From: Leptospiraceae bacterium
GTDB lineage: Bacteria; Spirochaetota; Leptospiria; Leptospirales; Leptospiraceae
Length of the DNA: 64,000 bases
Direction: 5' to 3'
Assembly (NCBI GenBank): GCA_017996175.1
Contig: JAGOHK010000013.1
Location: 1-64,000 of the forward strand
Position 1 is the stretch's first letter, and every line of letters starts with the position of its first letter. Below are positions 35,578 through 49,770 of this stretch, one piece after another. Under the pieces are notes generated by a model, which made no database searches, had not been told where the DNA came from, and saw only the letters and a program-made list of their open reading frames with translations. The translations under genes were made by a program, and so were the position numbers.

Positions 35578-36774
35578 TTACAAACTCGTAGACTTAGTAA
35601 GATTCACTCGCAAACTATCTCCATCTAACTCAGTCACTTTAACACCGCGTTTTATTACGCGAGTTTTATCTTCTTTGATATTGATACGAATTGGTTTTCG
35701 TAGACGGCTATTTTTTCCATCGGTGAGTAGTTGAACGATAATATCCGCTCCGTCAGGATTAGCTTTATAATGTAAAATTTGCGCTAGTTCATTGGTGGAA
35801 AGTAGTACGAGCGAACCTTTACTCAGTTGGCTTTTTGCAGCGAGCGAATTCTGAATATCGTGAATGAATTTATCCGCGATACGAGGGGCAAAGTGAGTTC
35901 CTGTGTAGGTTTCGATTACTTGAATTGATTCCTCAGGAGAGAAGGCTGGTTTGTAAGATCGCACAGTGGTTAATGCATCGTAAACGTCAGCGAGTGCGAC
36001 TATTACAGAGTAGTCGTCTAGTTTGTCGCCCGATATTCCGAGTGGATAACCTTTTCCATCGTATCTTTCGTGGTGTTCATACGCCATGTTTACAATTCGT
36101 GGATTTAGATTTTTATCCAGTTTCATAATTCTGTAAGAGTGAGAAGGGTGGGATTTCATGATTCGTTTTTCTTCTTCCGAAAGAACAGTTGTTTTGTTGA
36201 TTAGATTTGCGGGAATTGCAATCTTTCCTATGTCATGTAAAAATCCACCTAGTCCAATCAGTTCTACTTCCTCATCCGGATAACCCATCTTTTGCGCTAG
36301 GGCTAGGGAAATAATTCCTACATTGATAGAATGGCAGAATGTATAGTCGTCGTGGTTTTTTATGTCTAGTAAATTGATTAGGGCAGAGGGGTTACTCTTA
36401 ATTTGCTCGTAAATCGCAAAGATGGAATGTTTGCAGGAGTTGAAGTCAATCGATTCATTTCCATTGAGTAAGTTAAACGTAATATTGCGAAAGCTGGCTA
36501 TAGAATTTTTGACTGATTCTTTTGTAATTCCCCCGTAGTGAAAACCATCTACAATTTTTTCTAAAAATTCTTCTTCTCGTTTTTCTTTGTCTGTGACTTT
36601 TGTTTTTTCTTTTAAGGGAAAGAATTCTACTGTTTGGATATTTTCTGCTTTTAGTTTTCGGATTACATCTTTTGTAAATACAGTTCTATTTGGGAAAAGT
36701 ACAGCACCATCAATGCTCGTTACTTTTCCATCTAAAATCGTTCCTGCTTTTAATTTATCTAACTGAATTTTCAT
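35578..36774 (-). CDS. HD-GYP cyclic-di-GMP phosphodiesterase
   Basis: About 398 residues from the ATG at 36774 (MKIQLDKLKAG). A longer frame back to 36882 exists, but those 36 residues translate repeat B, so I reject that start. Residues ~1-90 form a small N-terminal domain (DUF3391-like); residues ~130-310 are the HD-GYP domain: FLHDIGKIAIP carries the HD pair, and HHERYDGKGYP the GYP motif. It would hydrolyse c-di-GMP to pGpG or GMP. There is no membrane segment, so it is cytoplasmic. The gene is convergent with the small exported protein gene, 3 bases apart. Confidence 0.88.
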   Translation of the reverse strand: MKIQLDKLKAGTILDGKVTSIDGAVLFPNRTVFTKDVIRKLKAENIQTVEFFPLKEKTKVTDKEKREEEFLEKIVDGFHYGGITKESVKNSIASFRNITFNLLNGNESIDFNSCKHSIFAIYEQIKSNPSALINLLDIKNHDDYTFCHSINVGIISLALAQKMGYPDEEVELIGLGGFLHDIGKIAIPANLINKTTVLSEEEKRIMKSHPSHSYRIMKLDKNLNPRIVNMAYEHHERYDGKGYPLGISGDKLDDYSVIVALADVYDALTTVRSYKPAFSPEESIQVIETYTGTHFAPRIADKFIHDIQNSLAAKSQLSKGSLVLLSTNELAQILHYKANPDGADIIVQLLTDGKNSRLRKPIRINIKEDKTRVIKRGVKVTELDGDSLRVNLTKSTSL

Positions 36775-36786
36775 ATTAAGGAATTT

Positions 36787-36950
36787 TACCACCGATGGAC
36801 ACCGATTAACACCGATGTTTTTATTGGCTTTACTGTAAGGTTTTTCTATGTCACCCCCGAAATTTTCTATCGGGGGTCTCAAGTAGTTGAGATTCCCGAT
36901 AGAAAATTTCGGGAATGACTATTAGGAATGTCTCTCTTTTATCGGTGGTA
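36787..36950. repeat. Palindromic repeat family B, copy 2, with nested family A
   Basis: TACCACCGAT (36787-36796) and ATCGGTGGTA (36941-36950) are the outer arms. Inside is ACACCGATTAACACCGATG wording like the other B copies, and then a complete short family A element. The copy lies directly upstream of the HD-GYP gene. Confidence 0.7.
36850..36919. repeat. Palindromic repeat family A, short copy 2
   Basis: A 70-base element from GTCAC to ATGAC with CCCCCGAAATTTTC, GTTGAGATTCCCGA and ATTTCGGGAATGAC. It lies inside family B copy 2, which implies it arrived after it. It lacks the ~45-base centre of the two longer copies. Confidence 0.7.
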
Positions 36951-37095
36951 ATCTTTTTATTCAAATCAACTTAACGAACATGATTTAAAAAACAAGGATT
37001 TTTTATTCCATAATGTACTGAATCAGTTGACTTTAAACCCACATCAAAAAAAGTGATATTTCTGGCTATTAATAGCTTAAGAGAAGGACAATTTT

Positions 37096-37167
37096 GCCCT
37101 CTTAGCTCAGCGGTAGAGCACCTCCATGGTAAGGAGGGGGTCGCCAGTTCAAGCCTGGCAGAGGGCT
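37096..37167 (+). tRNA. tRNA-Thr (GGT)
   Basis: The acceptor arms GCCCTCT and AGAGGGC pair fully. The D-arm is GCTCAGCGGTAGAGC. The anticodon stem CCTCC/GGAGG carries loop ATGGTAA, anticodon GGT. The T-arm is CCAGTTCAAGCCTGG. CCA is not encoded. Confidence 0.95.
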
Positions 37168-37181
37168 GATAGCCTGATTTT

Positions 37182-37255
<74 letters not shown>

Positions 37256-37287
37256 ATATGGCAAGAAAAGTTTAGAGTATTATTATT

Positions 37288-37476
37288 ATGAAAACAATAA
37301 CATTTTTACAAGAGTGTAGAGCAGAACTGCAGAAAGTACAATGGCCTTCTAGAGAAGAAGTTATCAACTCTACGATGGTCGTTTTGGGAACAGTGATTGT
37401 ATTTTCCCTGTTTTTATTTTTATCGGACTCTCTATTTGTAAGGCTCCTCAAGTGGTTTTGGAGTCTTTCGGGTTAA
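37288..37476 (+). CDS. secE: Preprotein translocase subunit SecE
   Basis: A 62-residue single-span SecE. The family segment [17 protein letters not shown] precedes one membrane helix (~28-55). It clamps SecY in the SecYEG channel. It lies just before nusG, as in most bacteria. Confidence 0.95.
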   Translation: MKTITFLQECRAELQKVQWPSREEVINSTMVVLGTVIVFSLFLFLSDSLFVRLLKWFWSLSG

Positions 37477-37490
37477 TAGGTTTAGAAATT

Positions 37491-38024
37491 ATGGCAATTA
37501 AGTGGTACGCATTACAAGTTTATTCTGGTCATGAAAATAAAGTCAAGACCAACATCGAAAAGATGGTAGCCCAACATTCCTTAGAGGAAAAGATCACCCA
37601 GATCAAAATTCCTACTATGGAAGTCGCAGAAATGCGAAATGGCAAAAAAACCATTACTAAGAAAAAACTTATGCCCGGTTATGTTTTGATTGAAATGGAC
37701 ATGGATCCTGATACTCAATTTAGAGTGCAGAATCTTCCCTCGGTTTCCACTTTTGTAGGAAACAAAGTCCCTGAGCCACTCACGTTAGAAGAAATAAAAA
37801 ATCTCTTTAATGAAATGGGAGATGTTAAGTCTGAGGAAACTACTAAACCTCGACTTTTATTCAATGTAGGAGAGACTCTGAAAATCGTAGATGGACCTTT
37901 TGCGAATTTCAGTGGAATAGTAGACGAGATTTTTCCTGATAAGGGAAGACTTCGTGTTAAGGTAGAGATATTTGGACGCTCTACCCCAGTAGAATTGGAT
38001 TTTTTACAAGTAGGAAAAAGTTAA
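37491..38024 (+). CDS. nusG: Transcription factor NusG
   Basis: 177 residues from the ATG at 37491 (MAIKWYALQVYSGHE, the usual start); a GTG 39 bases earlier inside secE is less likely. The NGN domain (~1-115) contains LMPGYVLIEMDMD, and the KOW domain (~125-177) is GPFANFSGIVDEI. It binds RNA polymerase to speed elongation and couple it to translation or Rho. It is part of the secE-nusG-rpl run. Confidence 0.95.
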   Translation: MAIKWYALQVYSGHENKVKTNIEKMVAQHSLEEKITQIKIPTMEVAEMRNGKKTITKKKLMPGYVLIEMDMDPDTQFRVQNLPSVSTFVGNKVPEPLTLEEIKNLFNEMGDVKSEETTKPRLLFNVGETLKIVDGPFANFSGIVDEIFPDKGRLRVKVEIFGRSTPVELDFLQVGKS

Positions 38025-38054
38025 AATTTATTTTAAGTAAGGATTTCTATTAAA

Positions 38055-38483
38055 ATGGCAGCTAAAAAATTTGTTAAACAGATTAAATTACAAGTAGAGG
38101 CAGGAAAAGCAAATCCAGCCCCTCCTGTTGGACCAGCACTAGGTCAAGCAGGTCTGAATATCATGGAATTTTGTAAACAATTCAATGAGAAAACCAAAAC
38201 ACAAATTGGAATGAAACTTCCAGTTGTAATCAGTGTATTCAGTGATAAAAGTTTTACATTCGTAACCAAATCTCCACCGGCTGCTCTTCTAGTGAAGAAA
38301 GCAATCGGAATTGAATCTGGTTCAGGAACTCCTCATGTAACGAAAGTGGGAACCATTACTAGAAAACAATTAGAAGAAATTGCAAAAACCAAACAAGCAG
38401 ATTTGAACGCAAATGATTTGAACGCAGCAGTAAATATCATCGCTGGGACATGCCGCTCTATGGGCGTGACTGTAGCAGGTTAA
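38055..38483 (+). CDS. rplK: Ribosomal protein L11
   Basis: 142 residues, the family's usual length. [15 protein letters not shown] is the N-terminal signature, and [10 protein letters not shown] is near the C-terminus. L11 binds 23S rRNA in the GTPase centre. It follows nusG by 30 bases. Confidence 0.97.
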   Translation: MAAKKFVKQIKLQVEAGKANPAPPVGPALGQAGLNIMEFCKQFNEKTKTQIGMKLPVVISVFSDKSFTFVTKSPPAALLVKKAIGIESGSGTPHVTKVGTITRKQLEEIAKTKQADLNANDLNAAVNIIAGTCRSMGVTVAG

Positions 38484-38501
38484 TTTTAAAAAGAGGCACT
38501 T

Positions 38502-39194
38502 ATGAAACGCGGTAAAAAATACAAAGCACTAAAAGATAAAGTAAATAGAGAAAAATTATACAACTTAGCTGATGCAGTTGGTTTAGCAAAAGAAACTTCT
38601 TACACAAAGTTTGATGGATCTATAGAAATTGCTACTCAAGTAAATTACAAAAGTTTACAAAATATTCGTGGAACTGTTTCTCTTCCTCACGGAACTGGTA
38701 AAACAGTTCGCGTTCTTGTATTCTGTAAAGGCGACAAACAAACCGAGGCTAAAAATGCTGGTGCTGAGTTTGTAGGTGATATGGATTTAATTGCAAAAGT
38801 GGCAGCAGGTTGGACGGATTTTGATGCTTGCGTGGCTACTCCTGATATGATGAAAGAAGTAGGTAAACTTGGACCGGTTCTTGGTCGTAAAGGTTTAATG
38901 CCTAAGCCAAAAGCGGGAACCGTTACTACTGATGTCGCAAAAGCAGTTACTGAACTCAAAAGTGGTAAAGTAGAATATCGTCCAGACAAAGGTGGAGTAA
39001 TTCACTTAGGAGTAGGAAAAGTATCTTTCGACAAACAAAAGTTAGTCGAAAACATCACAACAGTGGTTGCAACTTTATTTAAAGATAGACCTTCTGACGC
39101 AAAAGGGGATTACCTTAAAAATTTTGCAGTTAGTGCAACGATGGGAATTGGTGTAAAAGTAGACGCTAAAGAATTAGCAAATTCTGTTATATAA
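38502..39194 (+). CDS. rplA: Ribosomal protein L1
   Basis: 230 residues, full length. Conserved segments are VNYKSLQNIRGTVSLPHGTG, LGPVLGRKGLMPKPKAGTV and GVIHLGVGKVSF. L1 binds 23S rRNA at the L1 stalk and often represses its own message. It has its own ribosome site 18 bases after rplK. Confidence 0.97.
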   Translation: MKRGKKYKALKDKVNREKLYNLADAVGLAKETSYTKFDGSIEIATQVNYKSLQNIRGTVSLPHGTGKTVRVLVFCKGDKQTEAKNAGAEFVGDMDLIAKVAAGWTDFDACVATPDMMKEVGKLGPVLGRKGLMPKPKAGTVTTDVAKAVTELKSGKVEYRPDKGGVIHLGVGKVSFDKQKLVENITTVVATLFKDRPSDAKGDYLKNFAVSATMGIGVKVDAKELANSVI

Positions 39195-39212
39195 TAAAGA
39201 GAGAAATAGATC

Positions 39213-39740
39213 ATGGCAAATCAAGAAAACATAGCAGCAGTAGCTGAGTTAAAATCCAAGCTAGAAGCAAAACCAAATTTTATTTTAGCGGCTTACAGTG
39301 GTTTAACTGTTAAAAATATGACCGACCTCAGAGCTAATCTTAGAAAAGAAGGCTCTGAAATGAAAGTTCTAAAAAATAATTTGTTCCTAAGAGCTTTGAA
39401 GGAATCCAAGAATCACAGTTCTCAAAATGTTGATTTTGGAGCAGAATACAAAGGGCCTCTAGCGGCTATTTTCTCGACAGATAATTTACCAACTGTTGCA
39501 AAAATTTGTAAAGATTTTGCAAAAGCAAATGAAAAGTTAGTAATGAAAGGTGGATTTTTTGACGGTGCTGTTCTAGACCCTAAAGGTGTAGATGGAATCG
39601 CTGGATTACCTTCAAGAGAAGAACTCTTAACACAAATCGCATTCGGTATGAACAATGTAATGTCTACTCTCGCAAGAGCTATCAATGCTGTTGCAGAGAA
39701 AAACGCAGGCGGAGCAGAAGCAGCACCGGCAGCCGAGTAA
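39213..39740 (+). CDS. rplJ: Ribosomal protein L10
   Basis: 175 residues. The N-terminus includes [19 protein letters not shown] and [13 protein letters not shown], and the C-terminal helix, which carries L7/L12 dimers, ends in an Ala/Glu-rich tail. L10 is the base of the stalk and can repress the rplJL message. Confidence 0.96.
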   Translation: MANQENIAAVAELKSKLEAKPNFILAAYSGLTVKNMTDLRANLRKEGSEMKVLKNNLFLRALKESKNHSSQNVDFGAEYKGPLAAIFSTDNLPTVAKICKDFAKANEKLVMKGGFFDGAVLDPKGVDGIAGLPSREELLTQIAFGMNNVMSTLARAINAVAEKNAGGAEAAPAAE

Positions 39741-39766
39741 CAAGAACGAAAAGCGGTCACTGAGTG

Positions 39767-39786
39767 ATTTTCATTCTTATGAAAAT
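39767..39786. other. Perfect hairpin in rplJ-rplL gap
   Basis: ATTTTCAT and ATGAAAAT form an 8-base stem with a 4-base loop in the 120-base gap. It could slow RNA decay or be a processing site; it lacks a T-run. Confidence 0.35.
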
Positions 39787-39860
39787 TGTATCGAAGTGGC
39801 GGCTTATTTCAATTAAACGTTTAGTATAACAATTTTTTAAAGACGACACAAGGAGAAAAC

Positions 39861-40235
39861 ATGTCAACAGAAAGTTTATTAGAGCAAATCGGGAATCTTA
39901 CTTTAGTTCAGGCGGCTGAACTAGTAAAAGCTATGGAAGCTAAGTTTGGTATCTCTGCTGCAGCACCAGTTATGGTAGCAGGCGGCGGCGGTGGCGGCGG
40001 AGCTCCTGTTGCAGAAGAACCAACTGAGGTTAGTGTAATTTTAAAAGCGCATGGTGATAAAAAGATCGACGTGATCAAAGCGGTTCGTGAGATTACCGGT
40101 CTTGGCTTAAAAGAAGCTAAAGACCTAGTTGAAGCTGGTGGAAAAGCAGTTAAAGAAGGCATTTCTCCAGATGAAGCTAATACAATCAAAAAGAAATTAG
40201 AAGATGTTGGAGCACAAGTAGAAATTAAAAAATAA
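39861..40235 (+). CDS. rplL: Ribosomal protein L7/L12
   Basis: 124 residues. The N-terminal dimerisation domain (~1-30) is followed by a glycine-rich hinge ([14 protein letters not shown]) and the C-terminal factor-binding domain with [20 protein letters not shown]. It recruits translation GTPases to the ribosome stalk. An AAGGAG ribosome site precedes it. Confidence 0.97.
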   Translation: MSTESLLEQIGNLTLVQAAELVKAMEAKFGISAAAPVMVAGGGGGGGAPVAEEPTEVSVILKAHGDKKIDVIKAVREITGLGLKEAKDLVEAGGKAVKEGISPDEANTIKKKLEDVGAQVEIKK

Positions 40236-40518
40236 TTTCTACTAAGCAAATCTTTCAGTAGGGATTTCATAAAAAGCTATTACCACCGAGGCATGGATTC
40301 GACGCTAGAAGCTAAGTTCACCGCGGGCTCCGTCGCCGAGAAGAATGTTTCTCTAAATTCTTTGCCTAGGTTTTTCTGTTTTTATTAAGTCCCTTAACTT
40401 GGGCAGAAAAAGTTGTATTTTTTACTCGTGGATAATGGGTATTTGTTCATACATTTTTTGTCTTGTTTTATATTTCTTATTTAGCCGTAAGGCTCACACT
40501 CCAGGAGTTTAAATTTTA
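40236..40518. other. rplL-rpoB gap with half of repeat B
   Basis: 283 bases without a gene. TTACCACCGAG near 40280 is a half-copy of repeat B, with no matching right arm. CGACG near 40298 and CGTCG near 40332 could pair. In E. coli this gap holds an attenuator and an RNase III site; no such structure is clear here. Confidence 0.4.
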
Positions 40519-44196
<3,678 letters not shown>

Positions 44197-44209
44197 AGGC
44201 AACGACTGA

Positions 44210-47200
44210 ATGAAAAATTATACAAGCTTTGACTCAATTACAATCAAAATCGCTTCTCCTGAAAGAATTAAAGAATGGTCTTACGGAGAAGTAAAAAAAC
44301 CGGAAACAATCAATTACCGTACATTAAAACCAGAAAGAGAAGGTTTGTTTTGTGAAAAGATTTTTGGGACAACCAAAGACTGGGAATGTTACTGCGGTAA
44401 ATTCAAATCTATCCGCTACAAAGGTGTAATTTGTGATAAGTGTGGAGTTGAGGTTACTCACTCTAAGGTGCGTCGCGAAAGAATGGGGCATATTGAGTTA
44501 GCCGCTCCTGTATCTCATATCTGGTACTATCGTTCTGTTCCATCTAGAATGGGACTTTTACTTGACATGACGATGAACGCTCTCAAGACAATTCTCTATT
44601 TTGAAAAATATGTAATCATTGATCCTGCTGATTCAGGAAGACTCAAAGGTGAGTTGCTAGATGAGGATGAATACCATTCTTATTTGGATGAATACGGTGA
44701 TAAATTTATCGCCGGTATTGGTGGCGATGCCATCAAAGAACTCCTCGCTCGTATTGATGTAGATGCAGAGGCGCGTGTTATCCGCCAAAAAATCCAAGAG
44801 AAAAAAGTTACCGACAAACGTTTAATTAAACGCCTTGAAGTGCTCGAAGCATTTCGTGATTCTGGTAACCGTCCTGAGTGGATGGTTCTAGATAACGTTC
44901 CTGTTATTCCACCAGAACTTCGCCCAATGGTTCAACTCGACGGAGGTAGGTTCGCTACTTCTGATTTAAATGATTTATACAGACGTGTAATTAACCGTAA
45001 CAATCGTCTCAAAAGACTTTTAACTCTGAAAGCGCCAGAAATTATTGTTCGTAATGAAAAACGTATGTTGCAAGAAGCTGTAGATGCGTTATTCGACAAC
45101 TCTCGCCGTAAAAGAACCGTTAAAGGAAAAGGAAATCGTCCTCTTAAGTCTATCTCCGATATGCTCAAAGGGAAACAAGGTCGATTCAGACAAAACCTTT
45201 TAGGTAAACGGGTAGATTATTCCGGTCGTTCTGTAATCGTAGTAGGTCCTGAACTTAAATTTCACCAAATGGGTCTTCCTAAAAAAATGGCTCTTGAATT
45301 ATTCAAACCATTTATCATGAAACGCCTTGTGGATTTAGAACTTGCGCCTAACATCAAGTCTGCGAAGAAAAAAGTAGAAGCAGAAGACAAAGATGTATTC
45401 GAAGCATTAGAAACAGTAGTAAGAGAACATCCAGTACTTTTAAACCGTGCTCCGACATTACATAGACTTGGGATTCAAGCATTCCTTCCAATTCTAGTAG
45501 AAGGAAAAGCAATCAAACTTCACCCGCTTGTATGTCATGCGTTTAACGCTGACTTTGACGGGGATCAAATGGCGATTCACGTTCCATTATCTCCTAAAGC
45601 GCAGTTAGAAGTTTGGATGCTTATGCTTTCCCCGCATAATATCCTTAATCCTGCAAACGGTCATCCAATTTGTGGACCAACACAAGATATCGTTCTAGGT
45701 ATATACTATTTAACCTCTGAAGTAGCTAACGCCAAAGGTCATGGAAAATTCTTCACAAACTTAGAAGAAATTCAATATGCACTCGATGGTGGTTGGTTAG
45801 ATTTAAGAGCAAAGATTAGTGTTCTCTATAACGAAAAAATCATCGAAACAACTCCTGGTCGTATGATATTTAACACTGCAATGCCTAAAGGGTATAACTT
45901 TGTTAACCGCGTACTCGGTGATAAAGAAACAAACAAAATTATTTCCGATGTATATGATTCATTTGGACCTGCGGCAACTGTCGTTATGCTCGACGAAATC
46001 AAGAAACTTGGATACCGTTATGCAACTATCTTTGCTCCAACGATTTCAATTGAAGATATTCGTGTTTCTCCTCAAAAACCTATTTTAGTTTCAGAGGCAA
46101 ACAAAGAAGTAGAAAAAGCGGATATGGAGTATCGTAAAGGTATTATTACCAATGAAGAACGTAAGAAAAAAGTAATCGAGATTTGGACAAAAGCAAATGA
46201 TAGAATTACGGACAGTATGTTCAAAGAACTCGAAAAAGACAAAGGTGGATTCAATCCAGTTTATGTCATGGCAGCGTCTGGTGCTAGAGGATCTAAAGCA
46301 CAAATTCGTCAGTTAGCTGGTATGCGGGGGCTAATGGCAAAACCTTCTGGAGAAATTATTGAACTTGCTATTCGTTCTAATTTCCGTGAAGGTCTTGGTA
46401 TCTTAGAGTTCTTCATTTCAACTCACGGTGCTCGTAAAGGTCTATCGGATACAGCTCTTAAAACAGCCGATGCTGGTTACTTAACAAGAAGACTTGTAGA
46501 TATTTCTCAGGATGTAATTATCAACGAACCAGATTGTGGAACTGATCAATTCGTAGAGTTAAGCATTGTAAAAGAAGGCGAGAACGTGATTGTATCTCTT
46601 GCTGATAGAGTCTTCGGACGTTATACGGCAGAGGAAGTAATTGATCCAGTCACTGAAAAAGTTGTGTATCCAAAAAATACTTTAATTGTCCGATCTGTTG
46701 GACAAAAAATTGAAAACCTTGGTTATACAAAAATCAAAGTTCGCTCTCCATTAACCTGTGATGCTAAACAAGGAATTTGTATTAAGTGTTACGGGATGGA
46801 TATGGCGCGACTTGTGCCTGTTGAAATCGGAGAGGCAGTGGGAACTATCGCTGCTCAGTCGATTGGTCAGCCTGGAACACAGTTGACGATGCGTACTTTC
46901 CACATTGGGGGTGCTGCGTCTGCTAAAGTTAAGGAAAAGGAACACAAGGTATCTTTCCAATCCGTTGTTAAATTAGTAAATGGAAGACTTATTCAAAACC
47001 AAAAGGGGCAAACAATCTTTAGCCGCCGTGGCTCTATTGTGGTGCAACATTTAATCCAAGATCTACTGTTGTCTGAATTACAAAATATCCGTGTTGTAGA
47101 TGGTCAAAATGTACTCAAAGGGGAAGTAATTTCCACCAATATGAAAGGGGAGATGATTCACGCTGAAATGCCTGGTAGGGTAGAAATTGCAAATGGTCGT

Positions 47201-48466
47201 TTTAGAATTATTGGAGAGGACATTGTAATTCCTGTTAAGATTGGAACAATTTTATTAGTAAAAGAAAATGATATTATCAAAGCAAACAGTCCAGTAGCAG
47301 AGTTTGATCCGTTCAACGATTTAGTTGTATCGGAATTAGAAGGAACTGTTGCTTGGGTGGATTTGGAAGTTGGTAAAAACGTTCGTCGTGATGAGGACGT
47401 AAAAACTTCTAACGTTATTTATAAAGTAATCGAACAAAAAAGAGAAAAATTAAATCCACGTATGGTTGTTAGCGGAGAAAATGGTTCAGAAGAATATGCT
47501 GTTCCAGTTGATGCTTTGATCAATATTGTGTCCGAGGATAAAGTTAAAATCGGAGATATTCTCTTTAAGATTCCGTCTATCGCTGAGAAGACTCGAGATA
47601 TTACAGGTGGTTTACCACGAGTAGACGAACTTTTTGAAGCACGTCGTCCGAAAGACGCGGCAACACTTGCTGAGACAAGTGGACGTATTGAGGACAAAGG
47701 AGAAATCGTAAAAGAAAAGCGCGTATTCTATATTATCCCCGATAACCCTGATTTAGAAAGAGTCAAAGTTGCAATTCCGGTCATAAAACAATTACGTGTG
47801 GCTGACGGGGATTATGTGAAACAAGGTGACCAGTTAGATGATGGAAACTTTGATCCACATGATATTTTGCGAGTTAGAGGAACTAACGCATTACATGCTT
47901 ACTTAGTTAAGGAAGTGCAAGAAGTTTATCGTCTACAAGGTGTGCATATCAATGATAAACATATCGAAGTAGTTGTAAGACAAATGCTTCGTAAGGTGAT
48001 GATTACCGATAGTGGGGATACCTCTTTTGTATCACAACAACAAGTAGATCGTTTTTCTTTTAGAGAGGAAAACAAACGAGTAGACGCTGAAGGTGGAAGT
48101 CCATCTCAAGCTACTCCGATTTTACTTGGTTTAACAAAAGCATCTCTCAACACAGAGTCCTTTTTCTCTGCCGCATCATTCCAAGAAACTACAAAAGTTT
48201 TAACGGATGCTGCAATCAAGGGAAAAACAGATCATCTGATTGGATTAAAAGAAAATGTAATCATAGGTCATATGATTCCGGCTGGAACTGGAATGAGAAA
48301 ATACCAAGACATTGATGTTTTCAAGGAGTTCTACGGGGATTTAGAGAGACAAGCTGGCGAAGAAGAGGAAGAAAAATTTCCACCTTTGCAAACAAACTCT
48401 CTAGCGGTTCATATCACGGACAAAAATGATTTGGAAGCAGATCACGATGATGAGGATGATGAGTGA
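44210..48466 (+). CDS. rpoC: RNA polymerase beta' subunit
   Basis: 1418 residues. The N-terminal zinc finger is CYCGKF through CDKCG. The catalytic Mg site is [10 protein letters not shown] with Asp448, Asp450 and Asp452. The second zinc site includes [13 protein letters not shown]. The C-terminus ends in an acidic tail ([10 protein letters not shown]). The bridge helix and trigger loop segments ([15 protein letters not shown]) are intact. It is cotranscribed with rpoB. Confidence 0.98.
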   Translation: MKNYTSFDSITIKIASPERIKEWSYGEVKKPETINYRTLKPEREGLFCEKIFGTTKDWECYCGKFKSIRYKGVICDKCGVEVTHSKVRRERMGHIELAAPVSHIWYYRSVPSRMGLLLDMTMNALKTILYFEKYVIIDPADSGRLKGELLDEDEYHSYLDEYGDKFIAGIGGDAIKELLARIDVDAEARVIRQKIQEKKVTDKRLIKRLEVLEAFRDSGNRPEWMVLDNVPVIPPELRPMVQLDGGRFATSDLNDLYRRVINRNNRLKRLLTLKAPEIIVRNEKRMLQEAVDALFDNSRRKRTVKGKGNRPLKSISDMLKGKQGRFRQNLLGKRVDYSGRSVIVVGPELKFHQMGLPKKMALELFKPFIMKRLVDLELAPNIKSAKKKVEAEDKDVFEALETVVREHPVLLNRAPTLHRLGIQAFLPILVEGKAIKLHPLVCHAFNADFDGDQMAIHVPLSPKAQLEVWMLMLSPHNILNPANGHPICGPTQDIVLGIYYLTSEVANAKGHGKFFTNLEEIQYALDGGWLDLRAKISVLYNEKIIETTPGRMIFNTAMPKGYNFVNRVLGDKETNKIISDVYDSFGPAATVVMLDEIKKLGYRYATIFAPTISIEDIRVSPQKPILVSEANKEVEKADMEYRKGIITNEERKKKVIEIWTKANDRITDSMFKELEKDKGGFNPVYVMAASGARGSKAQIRQLAGMRGLMAKPSGEIIELAIRSNFREGLGILEFFISTHGARKGLSDTALKTADAGYLTRRLVDISQDVIINEPDCGTDQFVELSIVKEGENVIVSLADRVFGRYTAEEVIDPVTEKVVYPKNTLIVRSVGQKIENLGYTKIKVRSPLTCDAKQGICIKCYGMDMARLVPVEIGEAVGTIAAQSIGQPGTQLTMRTFHIGGAASAKVKEKEHKVSFQSVVKLVNGRLIQNQKGQTIFSRRGSIVVQHLIQDLLLSELQNIRVVDGQNVLKGEVISTNMKGEMIHAEMPGRVEIANGRFRIIGEDIVIPVKIGTILLVKENDIIKANSPVAEFDPFNDLVVSELEGTVAWVDLEVGKNVRRDEDVKTSNVIYKVIEQKREKLNPRMVVSGENGSEEYAVPVDALINIVSEDKVKIGDILFKIPSIAEKTRDITGGLPRVDELFEARRPKDAATLAETSGRIEDKGEIVKEKRVFYIIPDNPDLERVKVAIPVIKQLRVADGDYVKQGDQLDDGNFDPHDILRVRGTNALHAYLVKEVQEVYRLQGVHINDKHIEVVVRQMLRKVMITDSGDTSFVSQQQVDRFSFREENKRVDAEGGSPSQATPILLGLTKASLNTESFFSAASFQETTKVLTDAAIKGKTDHLIGLKENVIIGHMIPAGTGMRKYQDIDVFKEFYGDLERQAGEEEEEKFPPLQTNSLAVHITDKNDLEADHDDEDDE

Positions 48467-48554
48467 GAACTGTTTTATACAGTTTTCACTTTACAAAAAG
48501 GAATAATGAAAAAATCTGACAGTATAAGGCTGTTATATATATTTAGAGGAATGA

Positions 48555-48929
48555 ATGCCAACAATTAATCAATTAATTCGACACGGAAGAAACAAACAAA
48601 AAAAGAAAACCAAGTCTCCAGCACTTAAAAGTTGCCCTCAGAGACGTGGTGTTTGCACAAGAGTAATGACATTTACTCCCAAAAAACCTAACTCTGCCCT
48701 ACGTAAAGTAGCAAGGGTTAGACTCACAACTGGAATTGAGGTAACAGCTTATATACCAGGCGAAGGTCACAACCTACAAGAACATAACGTTGTTCTAATT
48801 CGTGGTGGAAGGGTAAAAGATTTACCTGGGGTTCGTTATCATATTATCCGCGGAACCATTGATACACTAGGTGTGGATAAAAGAAGAAGAAGCCGTTCTA
48901 AATACGGTGCTAAGAGACCAAAGGCTTAG
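48555..48929 (+). CDS. rpsL: Ribosomal protein S12
   Basis: 124 residues. [20 protein letters not shown] holds the lysine at the streptomycin-sensitive position and [13 protein letters not shown] the second, both in the sensitive form. S12 lies in the decoding centre. An AGAGGAATG start is clear. Confidence 0.97.
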   Translation: MPTINQLIRHGRNKQKKKTKSPALKSCPQRRGVCTRVMTFTPKKPNSALRKVARVRLTTGIEVTAYIPGEGHNLQEHNVVLIRGGRVKDLPGVRYHIIRGTIDTLGVDKRRRSRSKYGAKRPKA

Positions 48930-48943
48930 GTTAGGAGAAATAT

Positions 48944-49417
48944 ATGTCTAGAAGAAGAACAAAAGCAGAAGCAAAACATATCGTACCAGATATTAAATAC
49001 AATGATAAAGTTATCAGCAAATTTATCAATTGCCTAATGTATGATGGAAAAAAGAGCACAGCGCAACAAATTTTCTACAATGCAATGGATAATATCCAAA
49101 CCAAGCTAAGCACGGATCCTTACAAAGTATTCCACGAAGCGCTTAACAACGTTAAACCGGAAGTCGAAGTTAAATCTAGACGTGTGGGTGGGGTTACTTA
49201 TCAAGTTCCTATTGAAGTTCGTCCTGAAAGAAGACTTGCACTGGGGATTAAATGGATTATCCGCTACTCTAGGGACAGAAATGAAAAATCTATGGCTTCC
49301 AAATTAGCAGCAGAGATTCTAGACGCTCACAAAGGAACTGGATCTTCTATCAAGAAAAAAGAAGATATTCGTAAGATGGCAGAGGCTAACAAAGCTTTCA
49401 GTCACTACAGATGGTAG
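48944..49417 (+). CDS. rpsG: Ribosomal protein S7
   Basis: 157 residues, the usual length. [20 protein letters not shown] and the C-terminal AFSHYRW are signatures. S7 starts assembly of the 30S head. Ribosome site AGGAG at 48931. In many bacteria fusA and tuf follow; here a strong terminator follows and no fusA is within the window. Confidence 0.97.
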   Translation: MSRRRTKAEAKHIVPDIKYNDKVISKFINCLMYDGKKSTAQQIFYNAMDNIQTKLSTDPYKVFHEALNNVKPEVEVKSRRVGGVTYQVPIEVRPERRLALGIKWIIRYSRDRNEKSMASKLAAEILDAHKGTGSSIKKKEDIRKMAEANKAFSHYRW

Positions 49418-49464
49418 TCTGATTTTAAAATTCGAAGATCGCTTAACGGTGATTTTCTACTCAG

Positions 49465-49493
49465 AAAGCCGGATTTATTCCGGCTTTTTTTTT
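49465..49493 (+). terminator. Intrinsic terminator after rpsG
   Basis: AAAGCCGG and CCGGCTTT form an 8-base GC-rich stem around ATTTATT, followed by a run of at least seven Ts. It ends the large ribosomal-protein and RNA-polymerase transcript. Confidence 0.93.
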
Positions 49494-49500
49494 GCTTGGA

Positions 49501-49718
49501 AAGATTACCACAGATAGGGACGATGAACACCGATGTGATTAGTTATTTAATATGAATTTGGTGTAAGGATTGCGGGTAATACTGAAAAATCACGTAAGCT
49601 GTCATTCCCGAAATTCCACCCGCTATCGCCGCAACCGCCCGAGCGATATCGGGAATCTCTTGTTCTAAAAGGGATTCAATATTACTTGAGATCCCCGATA
49701 AGGGATTTCGGGAATGAC
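49501..49718. repeat. Repeat B half-copy plus family A copy 3
   Basis: After the terminator, AAGATTACCACAGATA followed by GAACACCGATG is a half-copy of repeat B (about 49501-49537). At 49601-49718 is a full family A element, 118 bases, almost the same as the one at 4321-4437, with GTCATTCCCGAAATT and ATTTCGGGAATGAC ends. No gene lies in this 353-base gap. Confidence 0.75.
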
Positions 49719-49770
49719 AAAAAGAATAACTCCTTTACGCCTAATTCAATTTATTTTATGGATTTAATTT

